Assembly: GCF_016888515.1 (NCBI RefSeq)
Contig: NZ_JAFEJK010000001.1
Coordinates: 682,001-746,000, forward strand
Source: Shimia biformata
GTDB lineage: Bacteria; Pseudomonadota; Alphaproteobacteria; Rhodobacterales; Rhodobacteraceae
DNA: 64,000 nucleotides
Direction: 5' to 3'
Part shown: one piece after another, positions 50,223 through 57,524 of the stretch
Numbering within the stretch: the first letter of the stretch is position 1
Layout: every line of letters begins with the position of its first letter
Notes under the pieces: model-generated
Told to the model about the DNA's origin: nothing
Database searches by the model: none
The model's input: only the letters and a program-made list of their open reading frames with translations
Position numbers and translations under genes: made by a program

Positions 50223-50522
50223 ATGTCCATCACCTCTGCCATCGTCCTTTATGCTGTGATCTGGTTCATGTCCTTCCTGATCGCGATCCCGATCCGGCTT
50301 CAGACGCAGGGCGACGTTGGGAAGGTGGTGCCGGGGACACATGCAGGCGCGCCTGAACACCACTATCTGAAAAAGAAGGCGTGGATCGTCAGCGGGGTCT
50401 CGGCCGTGATCTGGCTGATCCTGTTCTGGATCATCACGACAGGTCAGATCACCGTGCGCGATCTGGATGTGCGCGGGGTCATGTCCCCGTCTTCTGCGAC
50501 AGCTGATGATAAAGCTGAGTAA
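50223..50522 (+). CDS. DUF1467 family membrane protein
   Basis: A 99-residue inner-membrane protein with two hydrophobic helices at about residues 4-22 and 55-72, joined by the polar segment RLQTQGDVGKVVPGTHAGAP (residues 25-44), which is conserved in DUF1467. The function is unknown. It follows mce by 68 bases. Its last 44 bases overlap the 3' end of the EI24-family gene on the other strand. Confidence 0.88.
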   Translation: MSITSAIVLYAVIWFMSFLIAIPIRLQTQGDVGKVVPGTHAGAPEHHYLKKKAWIVSGVSAVIWLILFWIITTGQITVRDLDVRGVMSPSSATADDKAE

Positions 50523-51189
50523 ACGTCGCTGCGCCCAGGATCGGGATCAACAGGTTCACGAGCGGCAGGGATAGCGGCACGGCCATCAGCGTTCCAGCCA
50601 ACCAGATCGTTCCCGCATATCGTCGGCGCATCTCTTTCGCGCCCTCACGACCGACCCGGCGCATGGCGGCCAGTTGGAAGTATTCGCGCCCCAGAAGAAA
50701 TCCGTTCAGAGCCCAGAAAATGAACATCGAGAACGGAGGGAACATCGCGTAGACGATGAACGCCAGGACGTTAGCAACAATCAGGATACCAAGAAAAGAC
50801 AGCGTATCGCGCAGCGCGTCGCCAAAAGGCACGTTCATGGCCGGTGGCAAGTCGGGATAGTGCTTGTCCTCGACCGCCTGCGCGACCTCGTCCAGGAACA
50901 TTGACGTGATGGCCGAGGCGACAGGCACCATAAGGAACACCGAGAGGACGATCATCAACAGGAAGGACGCTCCCGAAAGCAGCTGGCCGATCCATGTGAC
51001 ATCGCCCAGCGTGTCGGCCAGGAACTCTTCCGCGCCGATCAGTTCGAAAAACCACAGCAACCCGGCATAGGCCGCGACCAACAGGGCGAAAGTCAGGCCG
51101 ATGCCGAGGAACAGAACCTTGCGGAACCGCGGATCACCCAGCTGCCCGAGCGCCTTGAAGAAGGATGAAACGACTACGACGAGACCCAA
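50479..51189 (-). CDS. EI24 (CysZ-like) domain membrane protein
   Basis: A 236-residue membrane protein of the EI24/CysZ family. About five or six hydrophobic segments are visible (for example FLGIGLTFALLVAAYAGLLW and SFLLMIVLSVFLMVPVASAI). A motif near PFSMFIFWALNGFLLGREYF is also typical. CysZ relatives are sulfate uptake proteins, but many alphaproteobacterial members have no known substrate. A TTG start at 51189 is used because no ATG or GTG fits before the first conserved segment, so the start is uncertain. It overlaps the nitroreductase gene upstream by 16 bases and DUF1467 downstream by 44 bases. Confidence 0.78.
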   Translation of the reverse strand: MGLVVVVSSFFKALGQLGDPRFRKVLFLGIGLTFALLVAAYAGLLWFFELIGAEEFLADTLGDVTWIGQLLSGASFLLMIVLSVFLMVPVASAITSMFLDEVAQAVEDKHYPDLPPAMNVPFGDALRDTLSFLGILIVANVLAFIVYAMFPPFSMFIFWALNGFLLGREYFQLAAMRRVGREGAKEMRRRYAGTIWLAGTLMAVPLSLPLVNLLIPILGAATFTQLYHQLSQKTGT

Positions 51190-51752
51190 GTGATCTTCCT
51201 TTCCGGGTCGGGGCGGGGGCGTTCGGGCGGGGCCATCTTCTCGGTCCCGATGTGGATAAAGCCCGCCAACCGCTCATGCGGAGCAAGGTCCAGGCCACGG
51301 GCCAGAAACTCGGGATCATGGGCCGGCCAGCCAGACAGCCAGTTCGCGCCCCAGCCGGCGGCAAGTGCGGCATTGAGAAGCTGAAGGCATACCGCGCCAG
51401 CGGAATAGGTCTGTTCAATGGCCGGGACTTTTTCCGAAATCACCGGGCTTTCGACCACCGCAACCGCAAGATCAGCCATGTCGAACTGGCTGTGGGATTT
51501 GGCGATCTTGTCCGCGTCCAGCCCCAATTCGACACCACGAGACTGCGCAAGGCCCGCCAGCCGTTCGAGCGCGCCTTTTTCCAATACGATCAGCCGCCAG
51601 GGTTCCAGTTTGCCATGGTCGGGGCTGCGCAGGGCGGCTTCAAGAATGGGCTGCAATTCGTCCCGTGTTGGCACGGGCCCCGTCAGTGTCTTTGCCGGGC
51701 GCGAGCGGCGGGTCAGCAGAAACTCAAGTGCCGCTTCGTTTTTCTGGGGCAT
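51174..51752 (-). CDS. Nitroreductase family protein (YdjA-like)
   Basis: A 192-residue FMN-dependent nitroreductase-fold protein. LLTRRSRPAKTLTGPVPTRD (residues 12-31) holds the FMN-phosphate-binding arginines. ALRSPDHGKLEPWRLIVLEK, MADLAVAVVESPVISEKVP and AALAAGWGANWLSGWPAHDP mark the short YdjA/TdsD-like group. It probably reduces nitro or quinone compounds, or acts on a flavin substrate that cannot be named. It is first of the pair with the EI24 protein, overlapping it by 16 bases, so both are translated from one transcript. Confidence 0.88.
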   Translation of the reverse strand: MPQKNEAALEFLLTRRSRPAKTLTGPVPTRDELQPILEAALRSPDHGKLEPWRLIVLEKGALERLAGLAQSRGVELGLDADKIAKSHSQFDMADLAVAVVESPVISEKVPAIEQTYSAGAVCLQLLNAALAAGWGANWLSGWPAHDPEFLARGLDLAPHERLAGFIHIGTEKMAPPERPRPDPERKITWVSS

Positions 51753-51815
51753 GTCCTGTCCTCTTGGTGGTCGCGAGTTTGCCTTGGCGACATGTCTGGT
51801 CTCAGGTGCCGGGTG

Positions 51816-52937
51816 TCAACCTTGGCCTGCGGGTTTGTCGAAGAAACCCGCCATTTCCGCAATCTGCCCGGATACGAAAGTTTCAAACCGCTTGTTCGGC
51901 TGGCGCTTTCGAAACGTGTCGGCCAACGGGTCAGGGGCGGTCATTGCGCTGCCTGAAAGTTCCTCCAGAACGGCATGGCCGCAAAACGGGACATAGACCT
52001 CGGAATAGCCACCCTCATGGACAAGGACCAGCTTGCCGTCGCAATGTCGGTCGGCGGCATTCATCAGCTGGCGTGTCATGGTGCGGAAGGTCTCGGCAGT
52101 GGCGAACATGCGCGACAGCGGGTCGATGGCCGAAGCGTCAAACCCGCAGGCGACGACGATCAGGTCGGGCTTGAAGCGGTCGATCGCTGGCAGGACAATG
52201 CGGGCCATCGCCTCGACATAGCTGTTGTGACCGGCGCCCGGAGGCAGTGGAACGTTGATATTGTATCCAAGGCCCGCGCTTTTGCCCCGGTCGCCGATGT
52301 CGCCGGTATCCAGCGGGTAGTTGTGTTCCTGATGCAAGGAGATCGTCAGCGTGTCATCGCGATCAAAATAGATCGCTTCGGTGCCGTTGCCGTGATGCAC
52401 GTCCCAGTCGACCACCACAACGCGCCCCAACAGCCCCTTGGCGCGGGCCGATTCCAATGCGATCGGAATATTGGCCAACAGGCAAAACCCATTGGGCCAG
52501 TCGGGAAGGCAATGATGCCCCGGAGGGCGCGACAGGGCATAGGCATTATCCACCTTGCCCGTCATCACCGCCTCGACCGCCGCAATGGACAGTCCCGCCG
52601 ACAGCGCCGCAACCTCATATCCGCCTTGTCCGAACGGAGTGCGCAGGCCCAACTCGCCACCACCGGCATCTGACATTTCCTTGAATGTATCCAGATAGCT
52701 GGCCGGATGGACGCGCAACAGGTCGTCGCGGCTGGCTTCCGGGGCCGAAGCCAAAGCCAGGTCGTCCGCCAGTCCTGTTACGTCGATCAGGTTTTTCAAC
52801 CGCCGCTTGGTCTCGGGGCTTTCGGGCAGGCCGCCCGCCGCCATCGGTTGCACTAGACCACCCACTGGCAGGGTCATTGCGTAGTTGCCGCCCGAGTGCC
52901 AAAAACACCTCTCGTCCCAGAAAAAACCAGTGGTCAT
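51816..52937 (-). CDS. Histone deacetylase family protein (class II type)
   Basis: A 373-residue zinc amidohydrolase of the arginase/deacetylase fold. The catalytic His-His pair is in ALSRPPGHHCLPDWPNGFCL, zinc ligands lie in VVDWDVHHGNGTEAIYFDRD, and a further aspartate in VVACGFDASAIDPLSRMF. LVHEGGYSEVYVPFCGHAVL includes the transition-state region. Bacterial members deacetylate acetyl-lysine, acetylpolyamines or other amides; which applies here is not visible. It is transcribed opposite the following DUF167 gene. Confidence 0.93.
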   Translation of the reverse strand: MTTGFFWDERCFWHSGGNYAMTLPVGGLVQPMAAGGLPESPETKRRLKNLIDVTGLADDLALASAPEASRDDLLRVHPASYLDTFKEMSDAGGGELGLRTPFGQGGYEVAALSAGLSIAAVEAVMTGKVDNAYALSRPPGHHCLPDWPNGFCLLANIPIALESARAKGLLGRVVVVDWDVHHGNGTEAIYFDRDDTLTISLHQEHNYPLDTGDIGDRGKSAGLGYNINVPLPPGAGHNSYVEAMARIVLPAIDRFKPDLIVVACGFDASAIDPLSRMFATAETFRTMTRQLMNAADRHCDGKLVLVHEGGYSEVYVPFCGHAVLEELSGSAMTAPDPLADTFRKRQPNKRFETFVSGQIAEMAGFFDKPAGQG

Positions 52938-53003
52938 GCTTGCCCTCGTCCCAAGTGTCAGGCGACCATAACGCCGCCCAAACGGAATTGTAAATCACGG
53001 CCC

Positions 53004-53255
53004 ATGCCCGACGACCTGACCCACCTTGCCACCCCCGGCACCGAGATCGCGGTGCGCGTGACCCCCAAGGCGTCGCGCAATTTGGTCAAGGTCGAAGCCG
53101 ATGGCATTCGGGTCTATGTCACCGTGGTGCCGGAAGGTGGCAAGGCAAACGCGGCGGTGCAAAAACTGCTCGCCAAAGCGCTGGGTGTCGCCAAGTCTCG
53201 GTTGGTTCTCGTGCGGGGCCAGACAAGTCGGGACAAGGTATTCCGGGTGGAGTAA
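53004..53255 (+). CDS. DUF167 family protein
   Basis: An 83-residue protein matching the YggU/DUF167 family: EIAVRVTPKASRNLVKVEAD, VPEGGKANAAVQKLLAKALG and SRLVLVRGQTSRDKVFRVE. The function is unknown. The ATG at 53004 gives the standard length; reading further upstream would overlap the promoter of the deacetylase. It ends 5 bases before the stop of a convergent small gene. Confidence 0.88.
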   Translation: MPDDLTHLATPGTEIAVRVTPKASRNLVKVEADGIRVYVTVVPEGGKANAAVQKLLAKALGVAKSRLVLVRGQTSRDKVFRVE

Positions 53256-53260
53256 CCCGG

Positions 53261-53500
53261 TTATTTGTTCTCGGGGCGCAATTGGTAAACCCCTTCCGGC
53301 AGGTTCAGCGCGGCCGCAAGGTCACGTAGCTGCTCCATCGAGAAGGTGATCAGCTGCACCTCTTCGGTACGCGGATCAAGCTGCTCGACCGTGATGCAGT
53401 CTTCGAACATATTGATGGTGATGTCCTCCTGTCGCGCGGGCGATGCCTCGTCGACAAGGGTGACTACGGTGGCGTCAAATTCGTGCTCGATGCTGAACAT
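53261..53500 (-). CDS. Conserved hypothetical protein
   Basis: A 79-residue acidic protein, MFSIEHEFDATVVTLVDEAS at the N-terminus and LNLPEGVYQLRPENK at the C-terminus, with no cysteine-rich or membrane segment apart from a single Cys in NMFEDCITVEQ. I do not recognise a named family. The composition (alternating beta-like stretches, then an amphipathic helix MEQLRDLAAALN) suggests a small folded domain. It is convergent with the DUF167 gene and divergent from the M48 protease, 103 bases away. Confidence 0.7.
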   Translation of the reverse strand: MFSIEHEFDATVVTLVDEASPARQEDITINMFEDCITVEQLDPRTEEVQLITFSMEQLRDLAAALNLPEGVYQLRPENK

Positions 53501-53603
53501 GGTGTCAGGTTATCCGCTGCTGCGGCGCACGCAAGAACAATACGCTGGAAGGCGGCGTGTATCTGACCTAGGTTCGGTGCGTTTCCAGACCGTTTGGGTG
53601 GGT

Positions 53604-54314
53604 ATGATGTTGTTCCGCTTTCTGATTCTTGCTGCGCTGGTGCCCCTTGCCGCCTGCCAGACAACCACCGCGTCTGCGCCCGAAAAGGCCAGCGCCGCCA
53701 GCTTCGAACCGCTGCCATTCAGGGGGGCTGCGTCGACGGCGGGGTTCTCGACGGTTGTCGCGCGGGTTGAACCTGTGGCCGAGCGCGAATGCCGCCGCCG
53801 CACACGTGGGGTGAACTGCGACTACAAGATTTTGGTGGATGACCGCCCGAACCAGCCGTCGAATGCCTATCAGACCGTGGACAAGGAGGGGCGACCCCTG
53901 ATCGTGTTCACCAAGGCTCTGCTGAACGAAGCGCAGAACGGCGACGAAATCGCATTTGTGATGGGCCACGAGGCGGCGCATCACATCGAAGGCCATCTGC
54001 AATCGACCCAGACCAACGCCGCCGTGGGCGCTTTGATCCTGTCCGGGCTGGTTGCGGCTTCGGGTGCAGATCCGTCGCTGATCAGCAATGCCGTCGACGT
54101 CGGTGCGATGCTGGGGTCGCGCACATACAGCAAACAATACGAGCTCGAGGCCGACAGGCTGGGGACGATCATCGCACATAATGCCGGGTTCGACCCCATC
54201 CGGGGCGCGGTGTTCTTCCAGCGTATCCCCGATCCCGGTGACGCCTTCCTTGGCACGCATCCGCCGAACCAGGACCGAATTCGGATCGTGCATCAGACCG
54301 CGCGCGGCTTCTGA
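53604..54314 (+). CDS. M48 family metalloprotease, lipoprotein
   Basis: A 236-residue exported protease. The lipobox LAAC places the lipidated cysteine at Cys18 (signal LFRFLILAALVPLAAC). The zinc site is GHEAAHHIEGH (HExxH at residues 122-126), with the third ligand glutamate in QYELEADRLGTIIAHNAG. The C-terminal part has DPGDAFLGTHPPNQDRIRIV. It is likely a periplasmic peptidase in the outer- or inner-membrane leaflet, related to LoiP/YcaL; the substrate is unknown. The first of two adjacent ATGs is used. YigZ-like gene follows 9 bases later, so they may be co-transcribed. Confidence 0.9.
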   Translation: MMLFRFLILAALVPLAACQTTTASAPEKASAASFEPLPFRGAASTAGFSTVVARVEPVAERECRRRTRGVNCDYKILVDDRPNQPSNAYQTVDKEGRPLIVFTKALLNEAQNGDEIAFVMGHEAAHHIEGHLQSTQTNAAVGALILSGLVAASGADPSLISNAVDVGAMLGSRTYSKQYELEADRLGTIIAHNAGFDPIRGAVFFQRIPDPGDAFLGTHPPNQDRIRIVHQTARGF

Positions 54315-54323
54315 GCGGCGCGC

Positions 54324-54683
54324 ATGTTGCAGTTTGAAAACGTCGTCACCGACCGGGGCTCCAAATATGCGGTGTCCGGCGGACCGGTTCGAAACCGGGC
54401 CGAGGTCGATCAGTTCCTGAAAAAACTGAAGCGTGTCCGCAAATACGCCAAGGCCACGCACAATACTTGGGCGGTGCAGCTTTCGGACGGGACGCCGATC
54501 AAAGGGGACGACGGAGAATCGGGGGCGGGGATGGTGATCCTGCGCATGTTGGAGAGGGAAGGGGTGACCGACCACATCATTGTCGTGACCCGCTGGTATG
54601 GCGGCACCAAACTGGGCGGGGACCGGTTCCGGCGGGTGCAGGACTGTGTAAGGCATTACATAGACGCGATTTCTTCCGATTGA
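54324..54683 (+). CDS. YigZ/UPF0029 (IMPACT) family protein
   Basis: A 119-residue protein comprising the N-terminal domain of the YigZ/IMPACT family: RGSKYAVSGGPVRNRAEVDQ, GTPIKGDDGESGAGMVILRM, and VVTRWYGGTKLGGDRFRRVQ. Full YigZ proteins (about 200 residues) have a second, EF-G-like domain, absent here, so this is the short form. The function in translation control is known only for eukaryotic IMPACT. It starts 9 bases after the M48 protease gene. Confidence 0.88.
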   Translation: MLQFENVVTDRGSKYAVSGGPVRNRAEVDQFLKKLKRVRKYAKATHNTWAVQLSDGTPIKGDDGESGAGMVILRMLEREGVTDHIIVVTRWYGGTKLGGDRFRRVQDCVRHYIDAISSD

Positions 54684-54791
54684 TTCAGGTCAAGGGACGA
54701 TTCGGGCCCATCTGTTAGCGTTGATCCCACGCTTAATGCGCGGCCGCCTCGCGGTGGTTCAGGAGGGATGGAAGCGAAACAGGAGGGGTCC

Positions 54792-55067
54792 ATGAAACCC
54801 TTGGGCAAGACGAATACGCATTACTGGTTGGCCCAGCAGATGGCCAAGATCACCGAGACCGATCTGGTGACGGCGATGGAGAAAGCCGAGCTGACCCAGG
54901 CGGACTGGGCCGAGATGGTCACCGCCTGCCGAGGCTGCAATTGGGGCGACAAGTGCCAGAAATGGCTGGACCTGCACCCGGAGCCTGTCGAAACGGCCCC
55001 CAAGTCCTGTTGCAACGGAACGCGCTACGAAGCACTGCGCGAAGCGCTTGAGGACATGGCTGCATGA
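54792..55067 (+). CDS. DUF6455 cysteine protein, first of three tandem paralogs
   Basis: A 91-residue protein with NTHYWLAQQMAKITETDL at the N-terminus, then a helical stretch and the motif ACRGCNWGDKCQKWL (Cys46, Cys49, Cys55, Trp58), followed by Cys73/Cys74 in PKSCCNG. The C-x2-C-x5-C-x2-W-L motif plus a later cysteine suggests binding of a metal ion or an iron-sulfur cluster; this is inference. The family is known mainly from Rhodobacteraceae. AGGAGGGGTC precedes the ATG. It overlaps the next paralog by 4 bases (ATGA). Confidence 0.82.
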   Translation: MKPLGKTNTHYWLAQQMAKITETDLVTAMEKAELTQADWAEMVTACRGCNWGDKCQKWLDLHPEPVETAPKSCCNGTRYEALREALEDMAA

Positions 55068-55360
55068 GCAGAATCGAACATCTTGGCGACCCGGTGCAGC
55101 ATTTCTGGTTGACCAGAAGTGTCGCGCGGTCGCTGGGGCTTTCGTTTTCCGAGGCAATGGCAGAAGGGCATATCAGCCAGTCGGAGTACGCCGCGCTTGT
55201 GACGCGCTGCCGACGGTGCCCCCATGTCGCCGCGTGTCAGGACTGGTTGGGCAATGAGGGGCTGAGCGCCTCTGCCGCGCCCGGGTTCTGTGCAAATGCC
55301 GGGGTTTTGGACAGGCTGCGAGACGCGGCCAAACGCAGGTCACGAGGGAGGGCAATATGA
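55064..55360 (+). CDS. DUF6455 cysteine protein, second of three tandem paralogs
   Basis: A 98-residue paralog of the preceding protein. QHFWLTRSVARSLGLSFSEA replaces the HYWLAQQM segment, and TRCRRCPHVAACQDWL gives Cys49, Cys52, Cys58 and Trp61 in the same C-x2-C-x5-C-x2-W-L spacing. The fourth cysteine is Cys76 in PGFCANAGVLDRL. It has start/stop ATGA overlaps with both neighbours, so all three are translated from one message. The C-terminal tail is basic (KRRSRGRAI), unlike its neighbours. Confidence 0.82.
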   Translation: MSRIEHLGDPVQHFWLTRSVARSLGLSFSEAMAEGHISQSEYAALVTRCRRCPHVAACQDWLGNEGLSASAAPGFCANAGVLDRLRDAAKRRSRGRAI

Positions 55361-55614
55361 AACTGACCGAGAAACTGGACCGTCACTCTGATCTTGTTGG
55401 CCGAATGTCGGACGCTGTTGGAACCGACTGGGCCCAAGTGCTTGACCAGTCGCCCGAGATGGTCACCAGATACCGCAATGCCGTGCTGACATGTACACAT
55501 TGCAAGAAGGTGGGCGAATGTCAGGGCTGGCTGTCCGAACATGACCACGCCGCCCACACGCCGGACTACTGCCTGAACAAGGATCTTCTGGAAGATCTTG
55601 CAGCACGCACCTGA
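55357..55614 (+). CDS. DUF6455 cysteine protein, third of three tandem paralogs
   Basis: An 85-residue paralog. TCTHCKKVGECQGWL provides Cys46, Cys49, Cys55 and Trp58, again in the C-x2-C-x5-C-x2-W-L spacing, and PDYCLNKDLLEDL provides Cys72. The N-terminus HSDLVGRMSDAVGTDWAQVL keeps the helical pattern but lacks the H-[YF]-W-L of its two neighbours, so it is the most divergent copy. It overlaps the second paralog by 4 bases. dgkA follows 66 bases later. Confidence 0.82.
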   Translation: MKLTEKLDRHSDLVGRMSDAVGTDWAQVLDQSPEMVTRYRNAVLTCTHCKKVGECQGWLSEHDHAAHTPDYCLNKDLLEDLAART

Positions 55615-55680
55615 TGGCGGTTGAATTCGGTTGATCCGGTCCCTTGCCTTGCCTCAGGATGGGCGCAAGGGGATTAATCC

Positions 55681-56031
55681 ATGCTCTACTTCTTCAAACG
55701 TCTGCGGCTTCGGATCATCTGGAGCTGGGCTGGCTGTGTCGACGCATGGCGGAACGAGCATTCGTTCCGCAGCTGGGTCTGGGCCAATCTGGTTTCGGCG
55801 GTGCTTGCCTTTGTTCTGCCCCTGACCGGAGCCGAGCGCGCACTGATCCTGGCGTTGGGTGTGATCGTTCTGGCCTTCGAATTGCTGAACACGGCGATTG
55901 AGCGGGCGGTCGATTTTGTGTCGCAGGTCCAGCACCCGTTGGCGGGGCGGGCAAAAGATGCTGGCAGCGCCGGTGTCGCCGTCGCCGCGATTGCAGCGGG
56001 GATCGCCTGGGTGGTCGTTCTGATCTGGTGA
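55681..56031 (+). CDS. dgkA: Diacylglycerol kinase, prokaryotic type
   Basis: A 116-residue inner-membrane enzyme that phosphorylates diacylglycerol to recycle lipid turnover products. Three membrane helices and the diagnostic catalytic blocks are visible: VIVLAFELLNTAIERAVDF (about residues 60-78) and GRAKDAGSAGVAVAAIAAG (about 88-106), with the AKDAGSA nucleotide region. The N-terminal soluble helix carries ACVDAWRNEHSFRSW-type residues (WAGCVDAWRNEHSFRSW). It follows the three DUF6455 genes, with no evident functional link. Confidence 0.93.
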   Translation: MLYFFKRLRLRIIWSWAGCVDAWRNEHSFRSWVWANLVSAVLAFVLPLTGAERALILALGVIVLAFELLNTAIERAVDFVSQVQHPLAGRAKDAGSAGVAVAAIAAGIAWVVVLIW

Positions 56032-56052
56032 CGAGTTTCCGGCCCCAATCGT

Positions 56053-56883
56053 TCAGGCGGCGCGCAATTCCAGAATTTGCCGCGCTTCCTGCCACGTCGC
56101 CACAGGGCGTTCATATTTCTCACAGATTTCTACCGCGCGGGTGACCAGCGCGGCGTTTGAAGGCGCAAGCGTGTTCCGGTCCCATCGGATGTTGTCCTCA
56201 AGCCCGGTGCGGGTGTGGCCACCAGCGGCGATGCACCATTCGTTCACCACAACCTGACCCGGTCCAACCCCGGCCGCGCACCATTCTGCTTCGGGGGCAA
56301 GCCGTTCCATCGTACGGACGTAGTAGTCGAATACGTCCTTGTCGACGGGCATTGCGTTCTTCACCCCCATGACGAACTGCACATAAAGCTTGCCGGCGAT
56401 CCGTCCTTCGCGGTTCATACGGACGGCCTGGTGGATGTGGCTGAGGTCAAAGGCCTCGATCTCGGGCTTGACGTCATACTTGATCATCTCTTCCTGCAAC
56501 CACGCGATCAATTCGGGGCTGTTTTCGTAAACCCGTGTCGGAAAGTTGTTCGACCCGACCGAAAGCGAGGCCATGTCCGGCCGCAACGGAAGCATGCCTC
56601 CGCGCTCGCGGCCCGACCCGCTGCGCCCGCCCGTCGAAAGCTGCACAATCATGCCGGGGCAGTGTTTGCGGATACCTTCCATCAGGCGTCCAAAACGCTC
56701 GGGGTCCGAGCTTGGCGTGCCATCGTCCAAGCGGACATGGCAATGGGCGATCGCAGCACCCGCTTCGAACGCGGCGTGGGTGCTTTCGATCTGTTCCTCG
56801 ACGGTGATCGGAACTGCGGGGTTGTCGGATTTCTTGGGTACCGAACCGGTGATTGCGACACAGATGATGCAGGGCTTGGTCAT
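56053..56883 (-). CDS. BKACE family (3-keto-5-aminohexanoate cleavage enzyme-like) protein
   Basis: A 276-residue zinc-dependent TIM-barrel protein of the beta-keto-acid cleavage family (formerly DUF849). Family features are CIICVAITGSVPKKSDNPAV, HAAFEAGAAIAHCHVRLDDG (with the metal-binding histidines), IVQLSTGGRSGSGRERGGM, and EIEAFDLSHIHQAVRMNREG. These enzymes condense a beta-keto acid with acetyl-CoA in varied degradation pathways; the substrate is not readable. No lysine-fermentation or carnitine genes are nearby to fix the role. The gene is convergent with dgkA. Confidence 0.9.
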   Translation of the reverse strand: MTKPCIICVAITGSVPKKSDNPAVPITVEEQIESTHAAFEAGAAIAHCHVRLDDGTPSSDPERFGRLMEGIRKHCPGMIVQLSTGGRSGSGRERGGMLPLRPDMASLSVGSNNFPTRVYENSPELIAWLQEEMIKYDVKPEIEAFDLSHIHQAVRMNREGRIAGKLYVQFVMGVKNAMPVDKDVFDYYVRTMERLAPEAEWCAAGVGPGQVVVNEWCIAAGGHTRTGLEDNIRWDRNTLAPSNAALVTRAVEICEKYERPVATWQEARQILELRAA

Positions 56884-57037
56884 GGGCTTTCCTTAGCTGT
56901 GGCCCCAAACTACTCCAACCCATTGCCAATTCAAGTGACGCCTTGGACAGCCAGCTTTCACGTTTTGACAAGTGATTCGTGGTTTTGTAGGCTGGCGGTC
57001 AAGCACCGCGGCACACGCGGGCAGGCAGGTTAGAGCA

Positions 57038-57523
57038 ATGTCAGGCACTCGGCGACAGCGCATCGGTCCAACCGATGAGAGTCTGCTTTCCCTTGGGAAA
57101 TTGCAGTATCTCGCGACCTATTGCCCGTTGCATTCGAAGTTTCCTGCCGTGCTTCTGTCCCGCCTTTTTATTCCGGCCATCGACAATGGCTGCGTGCGTT
57201 TCTTCGAAACTGCCGAGGGGCAGGTCGGCGCGGCGCTGATTTGGGCGCGGCTTGGTCAGGATGTCGTTGAACGCATGACGCTGGACCAGGTGCCCCCGCG
57301 CCCCGAGGATTGGGTTAGCGGAGACCAGCTTTGGTTTCTTGACCTGATTGCGCCGTTTGGACAGGGCGCGCAGGTTGCCCGCCATATCGCCCGAAACCCG
57401 CCGGATGAACCATTCTGGTTTGCCCGCGTCGACCATAAGGGCCGACTGAAGCGGGTCGTCTCGGGAAATGCAGCGCACCCCAAGGGACAGCGGCTTTCCA
57501 TGATCCGACCGGGGGTGGTGTAG
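57038..57523 (+). CDS. HlyC-family toxin-activating lysine acyltransferase
   Basis: A 161-residue protein of the HlyC/RtxC family, which moves fatty acyl chains from acyl-ACP to internal lysines of RTX proteins. The catalytic histidine is placed at His32 (YCPLHSKFP) and the second catalytic residue at Asp102 (FLDLIAPFG), 70 residues apart as in HlyC (His23/Asp92, 69 apart). DWVSGDQLWFLDLIAPFGQG is the most diagnostic block. The ATG at 57038 follows AGGCAGGTTAGAGCA; an earlier in-frame start adds residues not seen in the family. A VCBS-Hint protein starts 1 base after its stop and is its likely partner or substrate. Confidence 0.9.
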   Translation: MSGTRRQRIGPTDESLLSLGKLQYLATYCPLHSKFPAVLLSRLFIPAIDNGCVRFFETAEGQVGAALIWARLGQDVVERMTLDQVPPRPEDWVSGDQLWFLDLIAPFGQGAQVARHIARNPPDEPFWFARVDHKGRLKRVVSGNAAHPKGQRLSMIRPGVV

Positions 57524-57524
57524 A

